Shown: positions 1 to 10,900 of the stretch, one piece after another
Position numbering within the stretch: position 1 is the stretch's first letter
How the letters are laid out: each line of letters starts with the position of its first letter
From: Culex pipiens pallens
Lineage: Eukaryota; Arthropoda; Insecta; Diptera; Culicidae
Direction of reading: 5' to 3'
DNA length: 64,000 nt
Assembly (NCBI RefSeq): GCF_016801865.2
Contig: NC_068937.1
Coordinates: 68,923,930 to 68,987,929 of the forward strand
The notes under the pieces: generated by a model
What the model was told of the DNA's origin: nothing
Database searches by the model: none
What the model saw: the letters and a program-made list of their open reading frames with translations, nothing else
Program-made: the position numbers and the translations under genes

Positions 1-757
1 ATTACAGCATACACAACGGTTTCATAAAAAAACGCTGACGAAAAAGCTTAACCGGGCTGAGAGTTACATTGTGGGTTTGTGTTGTATGAAAGTATAAGTT
101 AAATTATTTTCAAATTTTACACTGAAACTTTCATTTCCCTTATTTGTAGTTTGTTTGACGTGTATGGTCACTTGAGTAATATTATACAATATATTGTAGA
201 CTAGTGCGTACGACTACAGTGACATCCATCAGCTGGGTTTCCAGCTATTTATTATATATGGTATATGGTATGATTTCACGGTTGTTCACTATTGGGTATA
301 TAATGTTTCTTAAGCTATTGCCATTGCTCAGAGAGTGATGTCACAGCTTGTGGAGAGAAGAAAAACTGAAACCTTTACCAGTTGGTAGTTATTGGCAAAA
401 CTTTAAATAAGTAACAATAAAAATTAAACTCTTCAACGCCGTGGAAAGTCGTGACTGGTTTTGGCCTATCGGTTAATATAACACTTAAATATTGTTCTCT
501 AATTTCGGATTGGGATGTATTTATAATTACCCAAAATCTTTTCAAAATTTATTTAAAAAATATGTTGGATTTTGAAAAAATCTATCTTTATCCAAGTAAA
601 TGATTCTTCAATAAACTACTTGGTGTTTTGGGTGGAGAGGAGGATGATAAAGAACTTAAAAAGCTATCTGTAGAAACAACGTTGAGCGTGGGGGAAATGG
701 GGGGGGGGGGGGGGATGATTTATAAATTTCCAATCTGAAGGCCAAGTGGTTTATGTA
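1..757. other. AT-rich stretch without recognisable gene
   Basis: I see no convincing coding region, RNA gene or element boundary here. The base composition is AT-rich apart from a run of 16 G residues at 699-714. Short open frames in this stretch lack any recognisable domain. Confidence 0.5.
699..714. repeat. poly-G homopolymer run
   Basis: Sixteen consecutive G residues interrupt AT-rich sequence. The run is a simple repeat, and its exact length may be affected by sequencing error. Confidence 0.8.
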
Positions 758-1337
758 CCGTCAGTGGGGGTGACTATGGGTCAAAAAACGTATTTTCTTA
801 ATAACAAACACAATTTAAATAACATCGAAAATCTTTCAACGTAGATTTGTTCTTAGATAGTTTACTAACATTTTAGCAAAATATGGTGGATTTTGATGAA
901 CACTACCATAAATGCCAATAGTTTGAAAATTTACCCAATCTCACCCCTTAGAGGGGGTCACATTGGGCCAAATGAAACTAAAATGATGCTCAAATACAAC
1001 GATATGGTAAAAACAAGTAATCCAACAGTGTTTCTTGTTCGAGGGAATCGTATTGACATGCTACAATGTTTGAAGTGGAGATTTTCAAACATTTGGGTAG
1101 TTTTCGAGCAATTCCAACAAAAATATTAGAAAAATGATATTTTGAGAAATCATTTTTGGCCAAAAACGTACCTCAACTTTAGACAGCTGCCAAAATAACA
1201 GGATTTGTTCTAGGAACGAGATTTTTTCAGCGAAGTCATCTTAAGATGTCCCCTACGCAACCCTTTTCACAGAATCCGTAATATTATCACTTTGACTCGA
1301 TCTCACCCCCCAGACCCAATGTCACCCCCACTGACGG
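758..1337. mobile_element. TA-flanked miniature inverted-repeat element
   Basis: The left end reads CCGTCAGTGGGGGTGAC and the right end is its reverse complement, followed in each arm by a GGGTC-type block with one small difference. TA dinucleotides flank both ends (756-757 and 1338-1339), as expected for Tc1/mariner-type target duplications. The 580-bp interior is AT-rich and encodes no transposase. A partial repeat of the terminal motif (GGGGGTCACATTGGG) occurs internally near 953-967. I infer a non-autonomous DNA element; the superfamily rests only on the TA target. Confidence 0.75.
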
Positions 1338-1918
1338 TACCTGAATTTAACTGATATTTTCACAAAAAAGTTATCAGATCATTCATAAAACATAACTCTT
1401 GAATTTCGTTGGGTTCAGCTCGTGAAGTCATTATTTTGTAAAAATTATGTACTCATGGAGAGAATCAAAGTTTGTTTACATCCGTAAGAAAAAAGTGTTT
1501 CGAATTAGTGGATTTCAAGGGTCAACGTTTTTCTTCAAAAACTTGATATAAAAGTTAAAATTTTCAGTTTTTCGAAACAGCATTCGAAAGATCGCAAGAA
1601 AAGCTTTCAAATGAAGGTAAAAGCGAATCATTAAGTTCAATTATCGATTTGCTATGATTTTTTGAACATTGGCCGATCTGTAAACTGTTCCGAATATGAG
1701 GGATGACTGTACACACGGGGTTGGGCACATGGTTGATCCGTAGCGCATTGGATTAACTTCCGTAAATATTTGGTAAATATCGTAAATATTATTTACCTGC
1801 ACGATGTTTGGAACGAAATTTTGTTCAGTGTGGATAATGACAGTTCAGAACTGTCACTTGTTTGTTTCCTTCGTTTTCAAACTGTCACCGCTCCAATAAA
1901 TTTATTTTTCCAGCTTAA
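1338..1918. other. AT-rich spacer
   Basis: No gene or repeat structure is recognised between the TA-flanked element and the TTAA site at 1915-1918. A pyrimidine-rich run followed by CAG just before the TTAA resembles a splice acceptor. It could be an intron end of the pseudogene that resumes at 23464, but this is speculative. Confidence 0.35.
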
Positions 1919-2240
1919 CCTGGCCATGGTCTTCGTTTCGTACATACACTTATGGTACTCGGGTCTATATGACCCAGAAATGTTTTTGGCTGCCAAAATT
2001 CGGAATCTTGACCGATTTTGGATGTCATGGCCGCAAATGAAACGTTAGAATGTCTACTTTGCGATTCCGACTGGCAGAACCGGTTTTGGGCACTGTGGCC
2101 TCCGGGAACCTGCTACAACCGAACACTACATACTACCCCTGACTGTTTGGGATCGTTCCGGCCGACTGTGGCCAATCCGGAACCGGTTCCAGGGTACCGC
2201 CAAAACGGTTCCAATAATGGTACTGCTAGAAACCCGTCTT
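1919..2240 (+). repeat. left terminal inverted segment of the piggyBac-like element
   Basis: This segment is the inverted counterpart of 22746-23459. Shared blocks include the CATGGTCTTCG terminus, the stretch from CTTATGGTACTCGGG through the GGGTCTATATGACCC palindrome, and the ACACTACATACTACCCC block near 2120. Relative to the right copy it carries two internal deletions, near 1937-1948 and near 2116. Confidence 0.75.
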
Positions 2241-2471
2241 GTTGCATATCAAACTTCATGAAATTGAAAATTATGACCATCTGAGGTCATGCCGATATCC
2301 TCTGACTCAACCTGGTCATGCTGGAACCGGTTACCGGTGGCCAGTGGGGGACACTTCCGGAGTATGCAGGAAAGCATATCATGCGACATATCAAACGTCA
2401 TGAAATTGAAAATTATGACCATCTGAGGTCTTGCCGATATCCTCTGACTCACCCTGGTCACGCCGGAACCG
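2241..2471 (+). repeat. 142-bp tandem repeat, left arm part 1
   Basis: Units begin with CCTGGTCA at 2311 and 2453, giving a 142-bp period. Typical unit blocks are CCGGAACCGGTTACCGGTGG, TGGGGGACACTTCCGGAGTA and CATATCAAACTTCATGAAAT. The array is interrupted at 2472 by an inserted element and resumes at 3572 in perfect register. Confidence 0.9.
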
Positions 2472-3571
2472 CCCAAGTAACCATCCAGCATTAATATAAA
2501 TCATAAATTAGCTGTTCATCAGCATTCACCAGCTAGTTAGTCATAAAACAGCTAAGATCAAAACAAATCAGCTCTTAAACAATTGCTTTAGGCTTTGCTG
2601 AAATGCAGCTGAATTAATGCTGCTCCTAGCAACACTGCTGGATTTTTTTTCCCATTAACTGGCAACACAGAAGAGGTGTGAAAGAGAGAGAATGAAGCAA
2701 ACGAAAATAAACACATTTCTTACTCGCTCATCCCTTCAACTAGAACAACCATCACAAACCTGCGGAGAAAATTTCCGCTGTCAGTTGGTGGCTGAGATTC
2801 ACCGTGATTTCATGCTTTAGCAGGTGCAGTCGATTTTTTCAGTCCTTATCGAAATTTTTCGTAAGAGCTGAATAAACAAAATGAGGACTAATGTTGCGAT
2901 TATTATGAAAGAGAATCGCTTCTTTTAAAAAATGTAGGTTGGCCTAAAGGTTGATATTTTTCGGGCCTCTTCGGTGCCTAAAGAATCTTCAGAATTCGCC
3001 GTGGGTACTGGGGTACTGATGATAATGGAGGATCCTGCCCCAGCAGAGTCTGACGGAGCATATACCACAGAGTTATTTTAGGTATCATGTAAAGTACAAG
3101 CATTGGTAGGTTTAAAAACAGCTGCGGTAAGCCAACTCCAAATTGGGCGAATGGATAAAGGCGCTGAAAATTCAACACATCGGCGGCAAGCTCAAGCATC
3201 AAGGCATCCCATCTCCAACATCTACCTTTCACGCCAAAAATCGGCTCTTCCCCACACGCGGACAGCTGAGTCGGTAACGTGGTAGTAAACAAACCAAAAA
3301 TAGATCAGAGAAGATGGGGAGGGGAAATAGAGAGAGCCGAGAGAGCCACATTTTTGCTACTCTCAATTTTTTTTGACGTTTTGTGCAGGGTTGGATCAAC
3401 AACAGTAGAGGCTAGCTGGAAATCAGAAATATAAAGTCCAAAACCGATCGCAAATCAGCTGTAAAAGCGCTTTTAGTGCAGATGTCTAAACTTGTTAGCA
3501 ATAATCCGCAGCTGGTAAAGCGCTTGTAGTGCTGAACACTGACTTGTTTTAGTGCTGTTTGGTTACTTGGG
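2472..3571. mobile_element. 1.1-kb inverted-repeat element with CG target duplication
   Basis: The termini are CCCAAGTAACCA and TGGTTACTTGGG, followed inward by CAGCA-rich subterminal sequence in both arms. CG flanks both ends (2470-2471 and 3572-3573). Removing 1102 bp (the element plus one CG) places the next 142-bp unit at exactly the expected position, 3697, which independently confirms the boundaries. The interior contains a 104-codon minus-strand frame at 2978-3292 with no recognised domain. No transposase is seen, so the element is probably non-autonomous. Its superfamily is unassigned. Confidence 0.8.
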
Positions 3572-3908
3572 CGGTTACCGGTGGCCAGTGGGGGACACTT
3601 CCGGAGTATGCAGGCAAGCATATCATGCGACATATCAAACTTCATGAAATTGAAAATTATGACCATCTGAGGTCATGCCGATATCCTCTGACCCAACCTG
3701 GTCACTCCGGAACCGATTACCGGTGGCCACTGGGGGACAATTCCGGAGTATGCAAGGAAGCATATCATGCGACATATCAAACGTCATGAAATAGAAAATT
3801 ATGACCATCTAAGGTCATGCCAATATCCTATGACCCAACCTGGTCACGCCGGAATCGGTCACCGGAGGCCACTGGGGGACACTGCAGAAGTATGCAAAGA
3901 ACCCTACC
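3572..3908 (+). repeat. 142-bp tandem repeat, left arm part 2
   Basis: Units start at 3697 and 3839. The final 72 bp (3837-3908) recur at 14431-14502 on the far side of the LINE insertion. They include unit-specific variants such as GCAGAAGTATGCAAAGAACC, which marks them as the LINE target duplication. Confidence 0.88.
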
Positions 3909-4189
3909 AAAAAACGTAAACAACACTGACGAGCAAGATGTGTTGTGAGTAGCGCGGAGTAAACAAACTTCAATTGTGATGTAATTCAAACTTACCGTTC
4001 CCGAAATCCCACCCGCGAAAACCGAAGTACCCGTACGAAACCCGTGGAATTCGTCGTCATCTGGACCAAATAAAACAAATCGAAATTTGCCCCGCTGAGC
4101 TGGATCCACCACCGCCATCGCAAACAAGCCGCACCGCTGAACGCCGTCACGCACACTTTTGCTGTTTTTGTAGTGCATACTACTGCACG

Positions 4190-5014
4190 ATGGCCACGAA
4201 CACAACTACTGTCGACGACAAAAACAACAAGCAATTCCTGCAGTCGTCGTACGTCCAGGGCTGTCAATCGTCAATCGATGGAAGAATTGGGGATAATTCG
4301 ATGACGTTGGATATTGCTGTGAGGATGCTGATGATGCAGTTCACCGAGATGAAGTTGATGCTTGAGACTTTTCGCACCGACTTCAACCGTAAAATCGACA
4401 CAATCAAATCGGAGCTTCAAGGCAAGGTGAGCGTTCTTCAAAGCGACATCACGACACTGAAAGCAGAATACGAAGGCAAGTTTGTCAACCAGGATGCTAC
4501 GTTGGGCCAAATAAACCATCGTGTTGATCACCTCTACCTGAACATCGGTGCCTTGGAGAATCAGAAGGAGTTGATCATCTCAGGTGTGCCATTCGTGAGT
4601 GACGAAGACCCGGACGCACTTTTTGCGATGATCTGTCGACAGCTGGAATGCAGCGAAGGTGAAGAACTGCTGACGAGTACCAGACGAATTTACGCGAACG
4701 GATTGAAGAACGGGGACGTTAGCCCTCTACTCGTGGAATTCGCTCTAAAAACTACACGCGACCGGTTCTACAGTACATACCTGCGTAGGCGGGACCTTAA
4801 GCTGCGACATCTCGGCATGTCGTCGGATCGACGTGTGTTTATCAACGAGAACCTGAACGCTGGCGCTCGTGAGGTGAAAAAGGCGGCCCTCCTGCTGAAA
4901 AAAGTGGGTAAGCTGACATCCGTTTTCACCAAGGGAGGAATAGTCCACGTAAAGCGCAGGGTTGGTGACCCACCGATCGCTGTTCAGTCTGTGAAAGATC
5001 TGGATGACGTGTAG
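4190..5014 (+). CDS. LINE ORF1 protein (coiled-coil, RNA-binding type)
   Basis: This 274-aa frame begins at an ATG and has no stop. Residues about 45-125 form a likely coiled coil, with heptad-like leucines and charged residues in the stretch from IDTIKSELQGK to HRVDHLYLN. The C-terminal half resembles the RRM-plus-CTD layout of LINE ORF1 proteins, with a basic FINENLNAGAREVKKAA segment around 222-238. No CCHC zinc knuckle is present, unlike the Jockey ORF1 proteins elsewhere in the window. It lies 151 bp upstream of ORF2. The inferred role is to form a ribonucleoprotein with the element RNA. The overlapping minus-strand frames are shadows. Confidence 0.75.
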   Translation: MATNTTTVDDKNNKQFLQSSYVQGCQSSIDGRIGDNSMTLDIAVRMLMMQFTEMKLMLETFRTDFNRKIDTIKSELQGKVSVLQSDITTLKAEYEGKFVNQDATLGQINHRVDHLYLNIGALENQKELIISGVPFVSDEDPDALFAMICRQLECSEGEELLTSTRRIYANGLKNGDVSPLLVEFALKTTRDRFYSTYLRRRDLKLRHLGMSSDRRVFINENLNAGAREVKKAALLLKKVGKLTSVFTKGGIVHVKRRVGDPPIAVQSVKDLDDV

Positions 5015-5165
5015 CCGTAGTCAAACCGTCACTTTTGAAGTTATGTTGAAGTTATGTTTATGTTTTATTGTGAAACTTGTAAAATTGTCTTTTTGAAATT
5101 AGACGTTAAGAAGCCCTTTGAAGCTGCTTCTCTAAAACACCCCCCCCCCCTTACACACACACATA

Positions 5166-6689
5166 ATGCCTGTCCCACACAACCACACTAACACGAACAT
5201 CCCAGGAGCCGTGCTAAATGCTGCTCTTCTCCCTGGTAAGCTCAACATCTGCCACGGGAATGCCCAAAGTCTGTGCGCGAGGAAAAACTCTAAGTTGGAA
5301 GAAGTTCGAGCTGCCCTGTCGAGCCACAAAGTTGACATCGCGTGCTTTACTGAGTCTTGGTTGACTGCCTCAAGGAATAACCGCAGCATCGGCGTCCAAG
5401 GATACTCCGTCGTGCGTAACGATAGGGTGTACAAGCGAGGCGGTGGTATCGCTGTTTACTACAGGGATAGTATGTCGTGCACTAAGATCTTCAACACCGA
5501 ACTAACCCCCGAGTCCGCCGATAAAACCGAGTGTCTAGCCTTAGAATTTCGTCTGAACGGATTCAAAGTTCTGCTGGTAGTCGTCTACAACCCTCCTGAC
5601 AATAACTGTGCACCTTTTCTCGAGGAAAAGCTGACTAGTCTCACTTTGCGCTACGAGTCCGTCTTTCTGGTTGGCGATTTTAACACGGACTTGCTTCAAG
5701 CGAGCAATAAGCGTACGCAGCTCCTCTCAGCATTCGAAAGTTTTTCACTCGTTCCTTACGGCTGCGAGCCGACGTATTACCACGATACTGGATGCTCCCA
5801 ACTGGATCTGTTAGTGACCAACGACAGTGACAAAATCCTACGTTTCGGTCAAGTCGACTTTCCGGGATTGTCGCAGCATGACCTGATCTACGTATCTCTG
5901 GACTTTGACGCTACGCAACCTGTCACGGTGAACACCTATCGTGACTACGTGCATTTTGATGCTGATGCCCTGAAGTTCGCAACGGTCAGTATTCCATGGA
6001 GAAACTTCTACGCAATCTTGGACCCCAACCACTCCTTGGAGTTCTTCACGGAGCGACTCAAAATCGTGCACGACACCTGTTTTCCGCTTCGGACGAGCTC
6101 TCGGCGCAATGCACCGAATAGATGGTTTACAGCTGATGTTCAACGAGCAATTCTAGAACGAGACCTGGCGTACAAGGATTGGCGAACTGCTGCGTCGGAC
6201 GTAAAGGACCTGAAGCGACGTACGTACAAAACGCTGCGAAATCGTGCGAACTCAGTCATTGAACGGGCGAAAAAGACGTTTCTCGGTGGTTACCTGGACG
6301 CAAATATCCCATCAAAGCTGCTCTGGACTCGCGTGAAGAGCCTTGGAGTTGGAAAAGACAAATCATCTCAACCATGTGACCACGATCCGGATGAAGTAAA
6401 TCGTATGTTTCTCTCGAGCTTCACACCAGCTGAAACTAGGAACGATCAACACGCAAGAATACTGCCATCTCAATACAATTTCTCGTTCCGCAACGTTCAC
6501 TACTGGGAGGTCGTTAACGCCATCTGTGAAGTGAAGTCGAACGCCGTAGGGATGGACGGTTTGCCAATCAGGTTTCTGAAAATCGTGCTGCCACTAGTAA
6601 TCCAACAAATAACCCACATGTTTAACCTGTTCATCAATACATCTACCTTTCCCAACCTTTGGAAGCATGCTAAGGTTCTGCCCCTAAAG
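5166..6689 (+). pseudogene. LINE ORF2, 5' part: endonuclease and start of reverse transcriptase (interrupted)
   Basis: The 508 codons begin at an ATG. Endonuclease/exonuclease/phosphatase motifs are seen as CHGNAQSL, FTESWL, LVGDFNTD, QLDLLVTND and SQHDLI, in the usual order. The reverse transcriptase begins with AVGMDGLP near residue 458. The frame is open up to 6689, where the LTR of a Gypsy element begins; translation would hit TGA within the first LTR bases. The remainder of the protein resumes in the same frame at 13137. The gene is broken only by that insertion, so the LINE was probably competent before it. Confidence 0.85.
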
Positions 6690-6891
6690 TGATAAGTGAG
6701 TGAGGGCTAAGTATTGCGAGGTTTCGGCGTGATGTAGGGTAAAGAAAAGAGTACTTGTTCCGTTCGAGGTGTAAAGAGAAGTGATCGAGCTTCTGCTCGG
6801 TTTTTATTGCTAAGGCAAAACAGTTCGGTGCGTTACATAGTATTTTGTTAGTGTGCGTGACAATGCCTAAGCGTTAGGGCGGTACACCTCA
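6690..6891 (-). repeat. 3' LTR of the inner Gypsy element
   Basis: This 202-bp LTR is identical to 12930-13131 except for one observed base. On the coding (minus) strand it begins TGAGGTGTACCGCCC and ends CACTTATCA. Confidence 0.93.
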
Positions 6892-6905
6892 GTCCTCCGC
6901 TTTTC
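6892..6905 (-). other. polypurine tract of the inner Gypsy element
   Basis: On the minus strand GAAAAGCGGAGGAC immediately precedes the 3' LTR. Its position and purine content fit the plus-strand primer of reverse transcription. Confidence 0.6.
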
Positions 6906-7028
6906 AGTTTGTTATTACAGTGTTTAATTAATAGAAATAAGTAATTTTAACAATTCAATTAAGTATTCGAAATACAAGTTATTTTAATAAGAAAATTGTA
7001 GGAGTTTGAGTTCAGAAAAAGCTATGCA

Positions 7029-7387
7029 CTAGTTATAAACAAATTCATCGATCATTTTAGGATTTCTCTGACGTTTCGAACGTCGAAGACAGATCGCTGG
7101 CAACTCCGCCACAGCGGCATCCCGCTTTCTTCTTCTGCTCTTCGTTTGAACCGGTTCCAAGAATCCTCGGAACGGGCCCTCACCGCATCCAGTGCCCCGC
7201 ATCAGTTCTGTATCTTCTCCCATCTCGACATCCATGTAGTCTTCCGCCGCATTTATCACCGGCGTTGCGAGCGGCATCATCAAATTTGGATGTTCGTGCC
7301 GGCGTTCACGTCGCGGTTTAAGCTGTCCGCGCTGCGCGATCAGCACCGCGTTTCCAATTTGTATCTGGAAAATATTTTTAGAAAATT
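7029..7387 (-). pseudogene. C-terminal remainder of the inner Gypsy Pol (integrase tail)
   Basis: The minus-strand frame carries SKNIFQIQIGNAVLIAQRG, typical of the integrase C-terminal region of insect Gypsy polyproteins. It ends in a basic tail (RRSKRQRNPKMIDEFVYN) before the stop at 7029. It is separated from the rest of pol by the insertion at 7388-7923. The frame upstream and this frame differ by the 542 bp of insertion plus duplication, so without the insertion they would be continuous. Confidence 0.8.
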
Positions 7388-7923
7388 GTCGCAGATAAGG
7401 CGGGCAATGCTGGTAGAATTTAAAGAATTTGTAAATGAACGCAAAATGTTTAAGAAATTGCCTGTGGCCTTTCGAAATGTTGGTGCCGAAATCCGAATGT
7501 TGCGAGATTCTCTGAAAGACAACTAAGATGCACACGATGCAAGAGAAATGAAATAAGCCTGCTCCGCGTGTGCGACTGTATATGTGTGAGCGCGTCGACA
7601 GGACAGATTGAAGTCTGCGCAACGCGCACGTTGGTAGAGGAAAAGAGAGAGCGAAAAGCGAGAGCTACGGATGTGGCGTGATAATGAGGGTGTTGAGCTT
7701 CGGGTGAGGGAAATTGAGAGAGCTTTGTATGTGTTTGTGCGCTTATGGAACGATTGTGTCTGGAAGGGCCTTCGGGTATCGGGATTCAGGAACGGTTCTT
7801 CAGTCTGGCGTTTAACGTTGTAGCGAGCAGTTTGGTTTTATGTGGTGGGTGGTGGGATCATGAAACAAAACAAAGGTTCGCTTCCAGGAGTTGGAAAAGA
7901 GAGACTTGGCCTGAGTTACGACA
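7388..7923. mobile_element. 536-bp insertion in pol with 6-bp target duplication
   Basis: The insertion is flanked by AAAATT at 7382-7387 and 7924-7929. Its ends begin GTCG on the left and finish ACGACA on the right, so any terminal inverted repeat is only a few bases long. Removing it with one duplication restores the pol reading frame, which fixes the boundaries. No transposase or known domain is seen inside; the interior is purine-rich. The class of this insertion is unknown. Confidence 0.7.
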
Positions 7924-10900
7924 AAAATTTCTTTAAGTACGTAGCCAAAATCCACTTATTTGGTAATTTAACGTCGTGATTTTTATACCAAATAGTATCT
8001 CCTGCAATCAGTTCGTCCAACCCGTCATTCGACGTTTTGTTGGATATTTCAGGTACTTGTACCTCATCACAAGGAGTTTGTTTACTGACTAGATGATTTT
8101 TGTAATGATTTTTAGGATTTAATAAATCTAACATTGTTTTTGGCTTGTATGAGAAAACTTTCTCTGAAGGAAATTGCCCTGAACTCGTCGAAGTATTATT
8201 TCTAAAATTTATTAAAAATAGATTAATCTGGTCTTCCAAATCAATGTTGTCCAACTCCGGATCTAACAAAAACTTCTTTAAAACGTCTTTAGTTGTTCTA
8301 ACTAGCCTCTCCGCTTGGCCATTGCTCTGCGGATTGTATGGTGGACTTTTCATCACCTTAATTCCTTGCCTTTCAAGAAATGACACAAAGTAAGAAGAAT
8401 TAAATGGAGGACCATTGTCCGATACCAAAACGTCTGGCAGACCAAATCTTGCAAAATAAGCAACCAATTTCTTCAAGACTTTTGCACAATCCGTGCCTTG
8501 TTTCATCCATTCTACCTCAAGCCACTTGGTGTGTGAATCCACAATCAGAAGAAAAGTGTGGCGAGAAAAATAGAAGAAATCAATGTGAATTCGGCTAAAA
8601 GGCCTAGTAGTTGGCGTCCAATTAGACGTAGTTTGAACTTTTGGCACCACTGCCATACTACCACAAATATCGCATGTTGAAACATATTTTTCAATATCTT
8701 TGTTGATTCCAAACCAATAGACTTGCCTATGTGCTAATTGTTTCATTTTAACTATCCCTGCGTGATTGGCGTGTAAAAGTTTTAAAATCCCGCTTTGCAT
8801 TCCACGTGGTATCACCACCCTGTCTTGGTACAATAAGCACCCTTCAACCTCTTCCAAATCATTCTGATTTGCAAATACGTCCATAAAGCGTTTGTCCACC
8901 TTTTCTGGCCAACCATCACGCAGATAGCTTGAAATTTGTTGTAAATAAACATCGTCAGTTGTCGCCTTGGCAACCAAAACAAAGTCTAATGGGAAATCTT
9001 TACTGAAGTTAATGCTCCTAACGAAATCTTGATCCAATTCGGCAGGCACCGACTGACTTAGAGGAAACCTCGAACAAAAATCCGCATTTCCCATCTTAGC
9101 AGACGGCCTGTACCGAAGTTCAAATTTATAAATGGAAAGTTCCAAAATATAACGTTGGAGTCTGGTTACAAATATTGAATTTTTGCCTTCTTTGCCGAAA
9201 ATTCCCAGCAATGGCTTGTGATCAGTGTAAGCAATAAACTCTTGTCCAAATAAATATTTATGAAATTTCTTAATGGTACAAACCAAAGCTAAAGCTTCCA
9301 AATGAAGAATAGGATACTTCTTTTGTGCGTCATCTAAACTAAAAGATGTAAAACAAATAGGCTTCTCAACCCCATCGATCACATGAGCAATTACTCCTCC
9401 TAGGCCATAGCCTGATGCGTCAGAAACAACTACAATTTCCTTATTAGGATCGTAAAATTCCAGAATATTTGCCGAAAGCAACATTTGTTTACTTTCGTGA
9501 AAGGCTTTGTCGCAATCGCGATCCCAAATAAACCTCGTATTTTTCTTTAGCAAGTTATACAAAAAATGCAATTTTGCAGACATATTTGGCACAAATCTGT
9601 TGTAGTAGTTTATTAATCCCAAGTAGGATCTTAGTTCATTAACATTTGTAGGCACTTTTGCTCTCTGAACAGTCGAAATTTTGTCAGGGCAGGTCAATAA
9701 ACCTTTGTCCGTAATAATGTGCCCTAAATATTTCAATTCTGTAACAAAAAATTTGCATTTCTCCCAGTTTACCTTAATATTTGCCTTTGCAAGCCTTTTA
9801 AAAACAATTATCAGCTTATCTCGACAATCATCGACAGTTTGCCCTGCTATCAGAACATCATCTAAATAACAGAACACATTGGGAATTCCGCCCAAAATTT
9901 GATCCATAATGTGTTGGAAAATTGACGCACTAGGAGAAGCCCCCTGTGGTAAGCGATGGTAGGTAAATAAACCCTTAATTGTATTGATAACCATGAATTT
10001 CTTGGACCTCTCCGATAACGCAAGTTGTGTGTATGCACCCTCAAGATCTAAAGAACAAAAAACTTTGCAATTCGCCAATTTAGCAAACAAATCACTAGCA
10101 ACAGGCAAAGGATATGCATTCGCCACTAACACTTTGTTAATAGACACTTTACAATCAATAACAAGTCTGATTTTATTATCCTTTTTCATGACAACTATCA
10201 CCGGAGATGCCCAATCACTGGCTTCAATGGGACTGATCACATTTTCCTTCTCTAATCTATCCAAATACGTTAAAACTTTCTCCCTTAACCTGTAGGGAAC
10301 GTCATACGCTTTCTTAAATATGGGAACTTCACTTTTCAAGACCAACTCAGCCTCAAAACCCTTGATCGGAGTAGAAAAATCTTTCACAAAAACCTCCGAA
10401 AAATCCCGTTTAATCTCTTGAATCAACTCATCACCCTTTGGCGCACTCACACTGTTAATTTGTTCATCAATCATCGCATTGTTAGAAAAGTATTGCCTCC
10501 ATTGAGGGAAGAAAATATCCATCCAATTCCTGCCAAAAAGCGGAATGAACTTGAAATCAGAATTTAATACAAGTAATTTCAACTTATGTTTGAAACCATT
10601 CAGTTTTACACAAACATCTGTCTCTCCCTCAATATTGAGTTGATTTCCATTTACTACCAAAAGCTGTTTATCACATTTGTTCAAAGGTTTGTCAAAAAGT
10701 CTGAAATATTGAGTTTTTCCCATCACTGTTACCGTTGATCCACAATCAATCTCCATTTGGACGAAAACATTATCAATTATGACATTTGTCAAACAAGGTT
10801 CACTTATTTTGTTAATGGACTCCACACACATACATTGTAAACTACCTGGGTTCCACTCGGAGTAGCTTTCATCGTCCGAAGTCTCCACCCTAGGACCATC

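Noticed and set aside
2978..3292. 104-codon minus-strand frame in the CG-flanked element as a transposase
   Set aside because: It is too short and lacks recognisable catalytic motifs; it could be a captured fragment, but there is no support.
7146..7526. 126-codon plus-strand frame
   Set aside because: It lies opposite the Gypsy pol tail and crosses the insertion boundary, so it is a shadow frame.
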